From JAJRPT01 sp964465945 (GTDB lineage Bacteria; Bacteroidota; Ignavibacteria; Kapaibacteriales; UBA2268): a stretch of 64,000 bases of DNA. The position numbers were made by a program, and so were the translations under genes. Where the stretch lies: NCBI GenBank assembly GCA_964465945.1, contig CAYXMM010000001.1, positions 248,001 through 312,000 on the forward strand. The letters are read 5' to 3'. Positions 6,671 to 16,653 of the stretch are shown piece after piece; positions within the stretch are counted from its first letter, which is position 1, and the number at the start of each line of letters is the position of its first letter. The notes beneath the pieces are model-generated. The model saw only the letters and a program-made list of their open reading frames with translations. It made no database searches and was not told the DNA's origin.

Positions 6671-8842
6671 TTATTGTTCGCCAGCGGTTGAAGCTGGGTC
6701 GCCTTTTATATCAGTTCCAAGTCGTTGTAAGTATGCTATTAGGGCAATTATTTCTTTATTTGGTTTAGCATCGAAGCCAGCTTCTTTTAAACGTCCAGCA
6801 ATTTTGTTAGCTTGAGTCATTAAATCTTCAGCAGCATATTTTTCATAATCAATAGGATAAGGCACTCCTAAAGCTCTCATAACCATTATCTTATTTTCAA
6901 GTGATGAAATATCTAAGTCATTTTCTAAGAGCCAGCCATATCTTGGCATTATTGAACCAGGGGACATTGACGCTGGGTCTCTCATGTGTTCATAGTGCCA
7001 AGAATCAGGATATTTCCCTCCTACTCTATGAAGGTCTGGTCCTGTTCGCTTAGAACCCCATTGGAAAGGTCTATCATAGATAAATTCACCAGATTTAGAG
7101 TATTCGCCGTATCTTTCAGTTTCTGCTCTAAAAGGACGAACCATTTGCGAATGACAAACATAGCAACCTTCGCTTACGTAAATATCACGTCCTTCTAACT
7201 CTAATGGAGTGTATGGCTTAACAGAAGAAATTGTTGGAACATTTGAGTTTATTGTATATAATGGAATTACTTCAACAAGTCCTCCTATCATTATTACAAT
7301 TAAAACCCCAATGTGCATAGTGATTGGTTGTCTTTCTAAAAATCTTAGTTTACCTTCTCCTTTGTGAGGTTTATAAACTTTTGCAAGTGCAGGAGCTTCG
7401 TGTCCTTCATCTTTAACGAATGAACCTTGTTTTGTAGTTTTGATTAAGTTATAAGCCATCATTATGGCACCAGTGAGGAAGAAAGTTCCACCAATAGCTC
7501 TAAGTGCATACAATGGAATTAGTCCTGTTACAGTTTCAAGGAAGTTCGGATAAAGTAACTGTCCTTCTGGGGTAAATTGTAACCACATTAAACCTTGAGT
7601 AACCCCAGCCCAATACATTGGAATTGCATACAATATTATCCCCAACATACCTAACCAGAAATGAGCATTAGCCATTTTCTTTGAGTATAATTCTGTTTTC
7701 CACATTCTTGGGATTAGCCAATATAATATACCAAAAGTTAAGAATCCGTTCCAGCCCAAAGCTCCAACGTGAACGTGAGCAATAGTCCAATCAGTATAAT
7801 GAGAAAGTGCATTAATTGATTTTATTGAAAGCATTGGTCCTTCAAATGTAGCCATACCATAAGCAGTAATAGCAACAACCATAAATTTAAGGATAGGATC
7901 CTCTCTAACTTTGTCGAAGGCTCCCCGTAGAGTAAGCAATCCGTTAAGCATACCTCCCCAGGAAGGTGCAATTAACATCACAGAAAATACCATTCCCAAT
8001 GATTGAGCCCAATCAGGTAGAGAAGTATATAGTAAATGGTGAGGTCCAGCCCATATATAAATGAATATTAAAGACCAGAAGTGAATTATCGAAAGTTTAT
8101 AAGAGTAAACTGGTCTATTTGCAGCTTTGGGAACGAAGTAATACATTAAGCCGAGATAAGGAGTAGTAAGGAAAAAGGCAACAGCATTATGCCCATACCA
8201 CCATTGAACTAATGCATCTTGAACTCCTGCATAAACAGGATATGATTGTAAAAAGCTTACAGGAACTTCGATTGAGTTAAAAATGTGTAGAATAGCCACA
8301 GTAACCCAAGACCCAAGGTAGAACCATATTGCTACATATAGGTGTCTTTCACGTCTATTAAGCATTGTCATAAACATATTTATACCAAATATCACCCATA
8401 CTATTGTTATAGCAAGGTCAATGGGCCACTCTAATTCGGCATACTCTTTTGATTGTGTAAAGCCAAGCGGAAGTGTGATAGCAGCAGCAACTATAATTCC
8501 CTGCCAACCCCAAAAGTGAAGTTTTGACAGCATATCAGACCACATTCTTGCTTTTAGTAATCTTTGTAGAGAGTAGTAAACTCCCATAAAGATACAATTT
8601 CCAACAAAAGCAAAAATTACTGCGTTTGTGTGTAAAGGTCTTAGTCGTGAAAAAACTAACCAAGACACATCTAAGTTCAAGTCTGGTATAAATAATTGAA
8701 ACGCAACGGTAACACCGACTAACATTCCAACAATACCCCAAAGCACCGTGGCGATAGCAAATAGTTTCACTATTTGATTATCGTAAGAAAATGTTTCCAA
8801 ACGTGGCTTTACTACTTGAACATCCTCAAGAGTTTCGCTCAT
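6671..8842 (-). CDS. ccoNO: Fused cbb3 oxidase subunits I and II (CcoN-CcoO)
   Basis: 723 residues combining the catalytic CcoN and the cytochrome c subunit CcoO in one chain. Residues 1 to about 475 are the multi-helix haem-copper oxidase subunit with WWYGHNAVAFFLTTPYLG and HVHVGALGWNGF, which carry metal-ligand histidines. A cytoplasmic linker (about 476-500) leads to a transmembrane anchor near 510-530 and the CcoO domain with CYVCH at 560-564, GPDLHRVG and MPRYGW (axial Met). It reduces O2 to water and pumps protons at low oxygen. Fusion is common in Bacteroidota and Chlorobi. The gene begins one base inside the ccoS stop codon (TAATG), so translation is coupled. Confidence 0.96.
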   Translation of the reverse strand: MSETLEDVQVVKPRLETFSYDNQIVKLFAIATVLWGIVGMLVGVTVAFQLFIPDLNLDVSWLVFSRLRPLHTNAVIFAFVGNCIFMGVYYSLQRLLKARMWSDMLSKLHFWGWQGIIVAAAITLPLGFTQSKEYAELEWPIDLAITIVWVIFGINMFMTMLNRRERHLYVAIWFYLGSWVTVAILHIFNSIEVPVSFLQSYPVYAGVQDALVQWWYGHNAVAFFLTTPYLGLMYYFVPKAANRPVYSYKLSIIHFWSLIFIYIWAGPHHLLYTSLPDWAQSLGMVFSVMLIAPSWGGMLNGLLTLRGAFDKVREDPILKFMVVAITAYGMATFEGPMLSIKSINALSHYTDWTIAHVHVGALGWNGFLTFGILYWLIPRMWKTELYSKKMANAHFWLGMLGIILYAIPMYWAGVTQGLMWLQFTPEGQLLYPNFLETVTGLIPLYALRAIGGTFFLTGAIMMAYNLIKTTKQGSFVKDEGHEAPALAKVYKPHKGEGKLRFLERQPITMHIGVLIVIMIGGLVEVIPLYTINSNVPTISSVKPYTPLELEGRDIYVSEGCYVCHSQMVRPFRAETERYGEYSKSGEFIYDRPFQWGSKRTGPDLHRVGGKYPDSWHYEHMRDPASMSPGSIMPRYGWLLENDLDISSLENKIMVMRALGVPYPIDYEKYAAEDLMTQANKIAGRLKEAGFDAKPNKEIIALIAYLQRLGTDIKGDPASTAGEQ

Positions 8843-9003
8843 TATTTTGGCTCCTTATTATTAATTATTTTGTTATTTTCATCGTCGTCAAATAAAATTC
8901 TCATTGCCGGCGTATTCATATCTTCAAATTGGTTTTTCCTCAAAGCAAACCAGAATACCGCCAGAAATGAGCTAGCTAATAAGACACTTATTATTATTAA
9001 CAT
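8842..9003 (-). CDS. ccoS: cbb3 oxidase maturation protein CcoS
   Basis: A 53-residue gene: MLIIISVLLASSFLAVFWFA (one helix), then LRKNQFEDMNTPAMRILFDD and an acidic/asparagine tail. The signature of QF-D followed by TPA.RILFDD is characteristic of CcoS, which helps insert haem b and copper into CcoN. It usually follows the copper ATPase ccoI, but here it opens the operon and no ccoI, ccoG or ccoH is in the window. The stop codon overlaps the ccoNO start codon. Confidence 0.88.
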   Translation of the reverse strand: MLIIISVLLASSFLAVFWFALRKNQFEDMNTPAMRILFDDDENNKIINNKEPK

Positions 9004-9321
9004 AAATATTACGGACAATTTTATCTTAAATATTATTCCTAATTTTCAAAAATTGTAAATTTATTTAAAATAACCAAATTTTATATGTATTTTTTCATGA
9101 TTCTGGTGTTTAAATACGAATTATAATAGAATTTTAATAAAAATGAATTTTTCATTATACTTTTTAATTTTTAAAAATAAAAAGTTTTCAACAAGTATTG
9201 AACATTCTTGTCTTACTTATACACAAAGAAGTTTATATTAAATTAAAAAAGTAAAAAAATCTGTATTTTTGAGATTACACATAAATTTTTATACTAATTT
9301 TCTCAATAGGATTGAGCTTTA
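9004..9321. other. Divergent intergenic region between the cco operon and smc
   Basis: AT-rich, without an ORF I can support. A TATTTTTG match to the -7 consensus TAnnTTTG lies at 9264-9271, about 50 bp before the smc ATG, but no good TTG is found 19 bp upstream of it. The leftward promoter of the cco operon must also lie here, but I could not fix its position. Confidence 0.5.
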
Positions 9322-12300
9322 ATGTTTTTATCAGAATTAGAAATTCATGGTTTTAAGTCATTTGCAAGTAAAACTAAGATTAAGTTTTCAAACGGGGTTA
9401 CTGCGGTTGTTGGTCCAAATGGTTGCGGAAAATCGAATGTTGTTGATGCGATTAGATGGGTATTAGGTGAACAGAGAACATCCGTGCTTCGGTCGGACTC
9501 TATGGATAATGTTATTTTTAATGGTGCGAAGAATAAAAAACCACTTGGTATGGCTGAAGTATCTTTGACTTTAGAGAATAACAAAGGAGTACTATCAAGT
9601 GAGTATTCAACAGTCAATGTAGCAAGGAGAATTTTTAGAAGCGGTGATACAAAGTATTTGTTAAATAAAGCTAATTGCCGTTTAAAAGATATTAATAATT
9701 TGTTTATGGATACAGGAATGGGGCCTGATTCGTATTCTGTTATTGAATTGAAAATGGTTGAGAGTTTATTGTCTGGAAAGAATGAAGATAGAAAGGGGTT
9801 GTTGGAAGAAGCAGCTGGGATTACTAAGTATAAAATTAAGAAGAAGGAAACTGAGCGTAAGCTTAATGCTGTTGAGCAGGATTTAGAAAGAGTATTGGAT
9901 ATTGTAACGGAGGTGGAAAAGAATGTAAATTCATTATCTCGCCAAGCCGCAAAAACACGAAAATTTAATAAACTTACTGAAGAGTTGAAGGAAAAAGAGC
10001 TTGTTTACTTTTACCTTAGATATAAATCACTTGATAGCAATACTAAAGGTATCGATGAGAAAATTAACGAGTTGCAACAAGGGATTGAAGCTATATCTAT
10101 TGAACTGGAAGAAATAAATTTAAGTTTAGAGAGCGAAAAAGAGAAGAAGCAATTAGTTGATGAGAATTTTAATACTTTCAGAGTCGAACAAAATGTAGTT
10201 AATGCACGATTGGCTGATAAGAAACAAGAATTAGCAGTTGCAGAAGTTACTTTAAAAAACTTAGATAAAGAGCAATTTAGGGTTGCTGATGAAATAAAGA
10301 GAGCTGAGAATGCCGAAGTTAAGAATAGAGAGAACTTAGAAAGGTTATCTAATGAAGAGATTGAAAAAAATGATAAATTAAATAATATTATTATTGCAAT
10401 AAACAATATCAAAACTAATTTATCTGGTTCTGAGAAAGATTTGAATCATTTTATTAATTCTATAAATGAGAAAAATTCTTTACGCTCTAAGCTAAGTTCG
10501 CAAATTAGAGAATTGGAATATGGAATCAGAAGATATGAAGAGGAGAAAAGTAAATTAAATAAAATTAAAGATGAATTAAATTCTCAGAAAATTAAATTAA
10601 ATCCTGAGATTGAGGATATTGCAAAAAAAATTCAAGAAAATAGTTCTAAAAATGAGGAATTATCAACGGAATTAGCTAAGAATAAAGAGTTACTTAGTCA
10701 GTTAGTTGAACAAAAGGAAAAGTTAAAAACTGAAATTGGAGAATTAAATTTTAATATTAAAGAAAATCAATCTGTTTTAGCCGATAAAAATAGACAATTA
10801 AGTTTTTATGAGGGCTTGATTGATAATGAGTCTAATGTTGGAGTTCTTTTAAAAAATAAAGATTGGAATAAAAAGAATTTTAGCACTTTAGCGGATAATT
10901 TGGCTATTGACTCAAAATATCAAAATGCTTTGCAGAGTTTATTAGGTACTTTATCAAATTCTATTCTTGTTGATGATATTAATGAAATTAAAGATGCAGA
11001 TTCGTTATTAAAGAATTTAAAAAAAGGTAAGCAATCTTTTATTTTAAATAAAAATTTTAATAATAAGGATAATAAGAAAGTTGATATTAATGGCTTAGAT
11101 TCATATTTAGATGATATTTTAAGAAGTGATAATAATTTAATTAATTATTTGAATAATAGGTTTGGTTTAGTTGGTATTTTTGAAAATTTAGACGATGCGA
11201 TTAATGCAATAATTGATAATAAAATTGATTATGCACTTTGCTTAGATGGGTCATTAATTAGTAAATATGCTGATTTTACTATCGGAAGTGAGGAGAAAGT
11301 AAAGTCTAATTTTGGTAAAATCGAAAAAATAAATAAATTAAAATCAGAAATTATTGAATTTGAAAAAACAATTAAAACTCTTGAAGATAATTTATATATT
11401 CTACAATCAAAATTATCCGAACTTGACGATAATAATTTAAAACAAAATATAAATAAATTAGAAAATAGTTTAGCGGAATTACAAAGGTTTAAAAATCAAT
11501 TAGAAGTAAAAAATAATTCATTATTTAATAATTTAAAATTTTTAGAACAAAATATTGAGAAGAACCGTTCGGAATTGCTTAAGATTGAAAATGAGAAAGT
11601 AGATGACGAGAAATTAGTTAACCTAAGCTCTGAATTAGATTTAATTAATAAAGAATTATTTTCATTAGAACAGGAAGAAAAAGAAAAAAGAAGTTCCTTT
11701 AATGTCATCAAAGAACAAACACAACGTCTTGAAATCGATAAAGTCAGAGCAGAAAATGATTTAAAAAGAACAAAAGATGAACTTTTTGATGAGAAGTCTA
11801 ATTCTGATAGTATTGTTAGAAGGTTAAAGCGACTTGATGGTGAAATTAATGCAAATAAAGAGTCAAAATTAAAATATGAAAATAATCTTGTTGAAAGTAA
11901 AAGTTTAATAGAAGAATTATTAAAATCACAGGAAGATTTAAAAAATAAAATTGAAGTATTTAGTGGTGAATTAAAAGAGAAAAATAATTTAATTGAGAGT
12001 TTAAATAAAGAAAAAAATATTTTAAATAGTAAATTTAATTCTCAAAATTCGGAATTACACAAATTAGAAATTAATTTTACAGAAATTAAATCCCAAAAGA
12101 AATCAATTTCCGAGCAATTATTTGAGAAATATGAAGTTCAAATTGAGAATTTGGTTGCTCCAGAAGAAGAATTAGACCAAAAGCAGTTAAGTGAAGATAT
12201 TGCCGATATAAAAGGTAAATTGCAAGCGATTGGTAGTGTCAATTTTATGGCGCTTGAAGAATATGATAAGGAAAATCAAAGATTTATTTTTTATACTGAG

Positions 12301-12846
12301 CAAATTAATGATTTGAATGGGGCAAGAGATTCTTTGCTTGCAACTATTTTAGAGGTTAATACAAAAGCGCAGGAATTACTTGAAGCAACATTTAATCAAG
12401 TGAGAGTTAATTTTAAAGATTTATTTAAAACTTTGTTTAACGAAGAAGGTGAGTGTGATATTACTTTAGAAGGTGAGAATATCTTAGAGGCGGATTTAAA
12501 GATATGGGCTAAACCACCTGGTAAGAAGCCACACTCAATAGATATGCTTTCTGGCGGTGAAAAAACTTTAACCGCTATAGCACTTCTTTTTGCTATTTAT
12601 TTGGTAAAGCCAAGTCCTTTTTGTATTTTAGACGAGGTTGATGCGCCACTTGACGATAGTAATGTTGGTAGATTTGTTAATTTAATCAAACGATTTAGTA
12701 ACAATACACAATTTTTAATCGTAACTCATAACAAGCGAACTATGGAAGCTGCTGATTACTTATATGGTATTACTCAACAAGAGGAAGGAATATCGAAAGT
12801 AGTCTCAGTAGAATTAAATAGAAATGAAGAATTACAAAATAATTAG
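9322..12846 (+). CDS. smc: Chromosome segregation ATPase SMC
   Basis: 1174 residues, the usual SMC length. The head starts with FLSELEIHGFKSFASKTKI and Walker A GPNGCGKS at 31-38, then R-loop and coiled coil (about 170-500). A hinge lies at roughly 505-660 and a second long coiled coil follows. The C-terminal head has signature SIDMLSGGEKTLTAIALLF and Walker B FCILDEVDAPLDD. SMC dimerises at the hinge and, with ScpA/ScpB (not in this window), extrudes loops to compact and segregate the chromosome. The middle is extremely asparagine/lysine-rich, in line with the AT bias. The next gene starts nine bases downstream. Confidence 0.97.
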   Translation: MFLSELEIHGFKSFASKTKIKFSNGVTAVVGPNGCGKSNVVDAIRWVLGEQRTSVLRSDSMDNVIFNGAKNKKPLGMAEVSLTLENNKGVLSSEYSTVNVARRIFRSGDTKYLLNKANCRLKDINNLFMDTGMGPDSYSVIELKMVESLLSGKNEDRKGLLEEAAGITKYKIKKKETERKLNAVEQDLERVLDIVTEVEKNVNSLSRQAAKTRKFNKLTEELKEKELVYFYLRYKSLDSNTKGIDEKINELQQGIEAISIELEEINLSLESEKEKKQLVDENFNTFRVEQNVVNARLADKKQELAVAEVTLKNLDKEQFRVADEIKRAENAEVKNRENLERLSNEEIEKNDKLNNIIIAINNIKTNLSGSEKDLNHFINSINEKNSLRSKLSSQIRELEYGIRRYEEEKSKLNKIKDELNSQKIKLNPEIEDIAKKIQENSSKNEELSTELAKNKELLSQLVEQKEKLKTEIGELNFNIKENQSVLADKNRQLSFYEGLIDNESNVGVLLKNKDWNKKNFSTLADNLAIDSKYQNALQSLLGTLSNSILVDDINEIKDADSLLKNLKKGKQSFILNKNFNNKDNKKVDINGLDSYLDDILRSDNNLINYLNNRFGLVGIFENLDDAINAIIDNKIDYALCLDGSLISKYADFTIGSEEKVKSNFGKIEKINKLKSEIIEFEKTIKTLEDNLYILQSKLSELDDNNLKQNINKLENSLAELQRFKNQLEVKNNSLFNNLKFLEQNIEKNRSELLKIENEKVDDEKLVNLSSELDLINKELFSLEQEEKEKRSSFNVIKEQTQRLEIDKVRAENDLKRTKDELFDEKSNSDSIVRRLKRLDGEINANKESKLKYENNLVESKSLIEELLKSQEDLKNKIEVFSGELKEKNNLIESLNKEKNILNSKFNSQNSELHKLEINFTEIKSQKKSISEQLFEKYEVQIENLVAPEEELDQKQLSEDIADIKGKLQAIGSVNFMALEEYDKENQRFIFYTEQINDLNGARDSLLATILEVNTKAQELLEATFNQVRVNFKDLFKTLFNEEGECDITLEGENILEADLKIWAKPPGKKPHSIDMLSGGEKTLTAIALLFAIYLVKPSPFCILDEVDAPLDDSNVGRFVNLIKRFSNNTQFLIVTHNKRTMEAADYLYGITQQEEGISKVVSVELNRNEELQNN

Positions 12847-12855
12847 AGGTAAAAG

Positions 12856-13434
12856 ATGAAATTATTAGGAATACTTTTTGGAGCGTTATTTTTAGCTTTT
12901 TCAAGTAATGCTTTCTCGCAGATGCAGAATCTTGAAGAAACGAATGAGAAAGGCGAGGTTATTGAAAAGAAAGATGAAGATTTAAAAACAAAGTACTATA
13001 GAGAAAAATTTGAAGAAGTGTTTAAAGATTATTACTTCGATGATGTATGGAACGCTACTATCAAAGCAATAGAAGAAACTGGTTGCGCTATTGGTTCTAA
13101 GTCCAATGCTCAAGATGAAGATGGCTTTTTTAAAGGTAAAATAGTTTCTGATTTTTGTGTATTTGCGATGAAAGAAAGAAAAGACGATATAGCAGATAGT
13201 TTAAGTAAGTATAGTTATGATATGCCTTTTATTAGGGCAGCTGTTTGGGAAAGTGGGAGAATGCAATATAAAATAGTAATTAAGGAGAAAGAAGGTGAAG
13301 TGGAAATGCTTATCAAAGGTGAGATTAGCGGACGAGAAGGGTATATAACTAGCGAAGTTCATTTCTGGAAATCAAATGGTTATTTCGAGCATTTCTTAGT
13401 TGAGAGAATAAAAGAAATTTTAAAATCAAAATAA
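12856..13434 (+). CDS. Hypothetical exported protein
   Basis: 192 residues beginning with a clear signal peptide (MKLLGILFGALFLAFSSNAFSQ), then an acidic/lysine-rich linker and a compact domain (about 45-190) with FKDYYFDDVWNATIKAIEETG and alternating strands. The arrangement of DDVW..T.KAI...G resembles small lipoprotein-like periplasmic proteins of the DUF3576/BamC-like type, but I would not assign a family. It follows smc by nine bases with AGAGGTAAAAG as ribosome-binding site, so it is cotranscribed, and a strong terminator follows. Function unknown. Confidence 0.7.
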   Translation: MKLLGILFGALFLAFSSNAFSQMQNLEETNEKGEVIEKKDEDLKTKYYREKFEEVFKDYYFDDVWNATIKAIEETGCAIGSKSNAQDEDGFFKGKIVSDFCVFAMKERKDDIADSLSKYSYDMPFIRAAVWESGRMQYKIVIKEKEGEVEMLIKGEISGREGYITSEVHFWKSNGYFEHFLVERIKEILKSK

Positions 13435-13461
13435 GTCTTTCAAAGAAACTCACATTATACG

Positions 13462-13487
13462 AAGTCGGGCAATTGTCCGACTTTTTT
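13462..13487 (+). terminator. Rho-independent terminator after the smc operon
   Basis: AAGTCGGGC (13462-13470) pairs with GTCCGACTT (13475-13483), with one G-T pair and an AATT loop, followed by a run of T. Confidence 0.9.
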
Positions 13488-13582
13488 CTGTAAATTAGTT
13501 TTGTAACTAATTTTTTGATTTAGAACCTTCCGAAGATTGAAAATTTATAAAGTCCTATCATTCTGAGCAAAGAAAATAATCT

Positions 13583-13612
13583 AAAAAAAAAACAAGGGGT
13601 TACAACCCCTTG
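13583..13612 (-). terminator. Rho-independent terminator for the leftward comM operon
   Basis: Perfect stem CAAGGGGT (13593-13600) / ACCCCTTG (13605-13612) with loop TACA; on the leftward strand it is followed by about ten T (A-run 13583-13592). A degraded copy of the dispersed CATTCTGAGC repeat lies just before it (13557-13580) and another repeat fragment at 13648-13686. Confidence 0.85.
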
Positions 13613-13711
13613 CTGAAAATATTAAATATATTTATCATTTATACATTAGCGTCGCCTTGAAGGGCACTACCCTCTATTGAAGAGCGATTTAATTGGACAA
13701 TTTTGTTTTCT

Positions 13712-14242
13712 TCACTCATTTAATAATTTAATAAAATTACTAATAAATTGCATAAATTCTTCTTTTGTCTTAGAGTTTGTTATTCTTCCGTCTAAATCTA
13801 TTTTACCTTTTATTCCTTGAATTAAAAGTGTTGTTTCAGGAGTAAATTTAGCCATTGCTGTTTTCATAATTAATTGTAATTCTTTATGTCCCATCTCCCC
13901 ACTTGCTGATGCTGTAATCAATCCAGTTGGCTTGTTAGAGAAAATTGTAGTTGAAATACACCATTCTATTGCATTTTTAAGTCCGCTTGGAATGCTGAAT
14001 ACATATTCTGGTGTACAAATTATTATTCCATCTGAACTTTCTATTTGTTCCCTTAATTCTAAAATCTCTTTTGGAGTATTAGTAATAGAAAGTTCAGGGT
14101 CGAAATGAGGTAAAGTTTTTAAATCACTATATACTACTGAATCAAAATCGTTATTTGATAATTCAATTATATTGCCAATTAGCCTTTGATTTGAAGAATT
14201 TTCGCTCGCACTTCCGTTGATTATAAATACCTTTTTCTTCAA
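13712..14242 (-). CDS. NADPH-dependent FMN reductase family protein
   Basis: 176 residues with the flavodoxin-like fold of the NADPH-dependent FMN reductase/chromate reductase family. The FMN phosphate loop is INGSASENSSNQRL (about 8-21), and the flavin-contact motif is TPEYVFSIPSGLKNAIEW, close to the family PEYN.S.PG.LKNAIDW. The later GLITASASGEMGH matches the second flavin-binding region. Such enzymes reduce FMN, quinones or metals in the cytoplasm; the substrate cannot be told. It sits five bases downstream of comM and is likely cotranscribed. Confidence 0.88.
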   Translation of the reverse strand: MKKKVFIINGSASENSSNQRLIGNIIELSNNDFDSVVYSDLKTLPHFDPELSITNTPKEILELREQIESSDGIIICTPEYVFSIPSGLKNAIEWCISTTIFSNKPTGLITASASGEMGHKELQLIMKTAMAKFTPETTLLIQGIKGKIDLDGRITNSKTKEEFMQFISNFIKLLNE

Positions 14243-14246
14243 TATT

Positions 14247-15779
14247 TTACCCCCAATAATCTCTATCTAATGAGCGATATTGAATTGCTTCCGAAATGTG
14301 CTTTGGTTCAATATTAGGATTTGCTTCTAAGTCGGCTATTGTCCTTGCTACTTTCAAAATTCTATCGTAAGCCCTTGCTGATAATCCAAATTTTGTCATT
14401 GCCATTTTAAGAAGATTTTGCGATACTTCATCTAATACGCAATATTCTCTTATCACTTTTGTGCTCATATCGGCATTTTTGTAGATGTTTGGTAAATCTT
14501 TAAATCTATCAATTTGTATCTGTCTTGCGGCTAACACACGTTTTCTAATTTCTGAACTTGGTTCTCCTTTTCGTTTTGAAGATAACTCATCATACTTTAC
14601 AGCTGGGACTTCTATGTGTATGTCAATTCTGTCTAATAGGGGACCTGAAATTTTTCCTAAATAATTTTTAATCTGCTGAGGTGAGGATTGAGTTTTGTCT
14701 AAACTTTCGCCATCTGGAGTTGGATTCATCGAACAGACAAGCATAAAATTTGCGGGATATTCAACGTTCATTTTTGTTCTTGCAATGCTTATTGTTTTAT
14801 CTTCCAGTGGTTGTCTCAAAACTTCGAGAACGTTACGGGCAAATTCAGGTAATTCATCTAAAAATAGTACTCCGTGATGAGCTAATGAAATTTCGCCTGG
14901 TCGAACGTTTCCAACTCCACCTCCGACAAGAGCGGCATTTGAGATTGTGTGATGAGGCGAGCGAAATGGTCGAACTCTTATTAGTGCTTCATCTTTTGCT
15001 AATAAGCCCGTAACTGAATGAATTTTAGTTGTTTCAAGGGCTTCTTCTAAACTTAATGGAGGTAAGATGCTTGGGATTCTTTTAGCTAACATAGTTTTAC
15101 CAGAGCCAGGCGGTCCTATCATTAATATGTTATGTCCACCAGCGGCTGCAACCTCTAAGGCACGCTTCACATTCTCTTGACCCTTTACATCAGCTAAATC
15201 GTGTATTGAAAATTCATCGTTATTTTCAAATATTTCGTTTAGATTTACAGACGTAGGTTTAATTTCGTATCTATCATTCAAATAATCAACAACATCTTTT
15301 AAAGATTCGGCAGCAATAACATCTAATTTGCCAGTTAATGCAGCTTCTTCAGCGTTCTCTTTTGGAACAATTATTCTTTTAAACCCTTTTTTCGCACATT
15401 CAACGGCAATTGGTAATGCCCCGTGAATTGGACGTAAAGTTCCTTCAAGAGATAGCTCGCCCAAAGCAACTGTTAATTCTAAATTTTCCTGAGGAACTAT
15501 TCCGAGCGAGGTTAATATTCCCAATGCAATTGGTAAGTCAAAACCAGACCCTTCTTTTCTGACATCAGCAGGAGCGAGATTCACTGTGATTTTTTTCTGA
15601 GGAAAAGTTAAATCCGAATTTTTTATTGCCGCAGTTACTCTTTCTTTTGATTCTTTAACGGCAGAATCTGGCAAACCAACAATCACCATTCCTGGCATAG
15701 CAGGGTCTAAATGGGTCTCTATTTCAACTAAAAAGGCATCTATTCCATAAACAGATGCAGAATAAACTTTTGAATACAT
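14247..15779 (-). CDS. comM: YifB/ComM family Mg-chelatase-like AAA+ ATPase
   Basis: 510 residues with the full ComM layout. An N-terminal ChlI-like domain (about 20-165, with GLPDSAVKESKERV and NLAPADVRKEGSGFDLPIA) is followed by an AAA+ core with Walker A GPPGSGKT at 222-229 and Walker B VLFLDELPEF. The C-terminal Mg-chelatase helical domain starts near the RKRVLAARQIQ..RF stretch. In Vibrio and others ComM is a hexameric helicase that promotes branch migration during natural transformation. No other competence gene lies nearby. Length and motifs are intact, so it should be functional. Confidence 0.95.
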   Translation of the reverse strand: MYSKVYSASVYGIDAFLVEIETHLDPAMPGMVIVGLPDSAVKESKERVTAAIKNSDLTFPQKKITVNLAPADVRKEGSGFDLPIALGILTSLGIVPQENLELTVALGELSLEGTLRPIHGALPIAVECAKKGFKRIIVPKENAEEAALTGKLDVIAAESLKDVVDYLNDRYEIKPTSVNLNEIFENNDEFSIHDLADVKGQENVKRALEVAAAGGHNILMIGPPGSGKTMLAKRIPSILPPLSLEEALETTKIHSVTGLLAKDEALIRVRPFRSPHHTISNAALVGGGVGNVRPGEISLAHHGVLFLDELPEFARNVLEVLRQPLEDKTISIARTKMNVEYPANFMLVCSMNPTPDGESLDKTQSSPQQIKNYLGKISGPLLDRIDIHIEVPAVKYDELSSKRKGEPSSEIRKRVLAARQIQIDRFKDLPNIYKNADMSTKVIREYCVLDEVSQNLLKMAMTKFGLSARAYDRILKVARTIADLEANPNIEPKHISEAIQYRSLDRDYWG

Positions 15780-15876
15780 CGATTTTTAAATATTTTTTCT
15801 TAAATTACCTTATTAAAAAAGTAATATAAATAAATTAATTAAATTAGCATTTAGATTTACGCATTTATTTGAAAAT

Positions 15877-16653
15877 ATGGAAAACTTAAAAACATTTGTA
15901 GAAAAGAAAAAAGTATTTATCGCAGCGCATCGGGGAGCGTCTGGAGTTGCGCCGGAAAACACTATTGCAGCTTATGAGGAAGCCCTAAAAGGTGGAGCTG
16001 AGATGATTGAAATTGATGTTCAGATGACTATTGATAAGAAAATTATATGTTATCATGATTTTAAACTTGGAAGGACAGCTAAAGGACAAAAACCAATTTC
16101 TCGGTTACCTCTTAAGTATTTGAGAAAACTTGATGTTGGCTCTTGGTTCGATAGATTTTTCCAAAGCGAAAGAATTATAACTTTGGACGAAGCTATTGAT
16201 TTAATACGAGATAGAGCATACCTTAATATTGAAATAAAATCGAACAAAAAAGAAAATAATAAGGATAAAGCAAGACGAATTTATGAAATAGTAAAGGAGA
16301 AAAATTATTTACCTTATACGCTTTTTGCTTCGTTTGATATGGGCTTAATTTCTGAACTTAAACAACAAGACCCGAGTATTCATATTGCTGGAATTAAAAT
16401 TCCTGGAAATGATACACCTGCTTCTGAGCTAAAAGAAAAGTATGGGATTGAGGCATTTATTGTATCAATTGATGAACTTAACGTAGAAATAGATTCAGAT
16501 TGTAAGAATAACGGAATTTACCTTGCCGTTTACTCAGTTGATAACTGGTATGAACTTGATAAGATTAAGAAATTCAATATTAAAACTATTGTCTCTAACT
16601 TCCCAGGCACAATTTCAGGGATAATAAATAGATATTTTCCGCTTGCAGTATGA
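15877..16653 (+). CDS. Glycerophosphodiester phosphodiesterase family protein
   Basis: 258 residues forming one GDPD TIM barrel. The catalytic signature AHRGASGVAPENT (17-29) gives the HR and E residues; EIDVQMTIDKKIICYHD supplies the metal-binding E-x-D and the second catalytic histidine; NIEIKS gives another metal-ligand glutamate. It hydrolyses glycerophosphodiesters to glycerol 3-phosphate and an alcohol. There is no signal peptide, so it is probably cytoplasmic. The stop codon overlaps the start of the next gene (ATGA), indicating translational coupling to cysQ. Confidence 0.92.
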   Translation: MENLKTFVEKKKVFIAAHRGASGVAPENTIAAYEEALKGGAEMIEIDVQMTIDKKIICYHDFKLGRTAKGQKPISRLPLKYLRKLDVGSWFDRFFQSERIITLDEAIDLIRDRAYLNIEIKSNKKENNKDKARRIYEIVKEKNYLPYTLFASFDMGLISELKQQDPSIHIAGIKIPGNDTPASELKEKYGIEAFIVSIDELNVEIDSDCKNNGIYLAVYSVDNWYELDKIKKFNIKTIVSNFPGTISGIINRYFPLAV

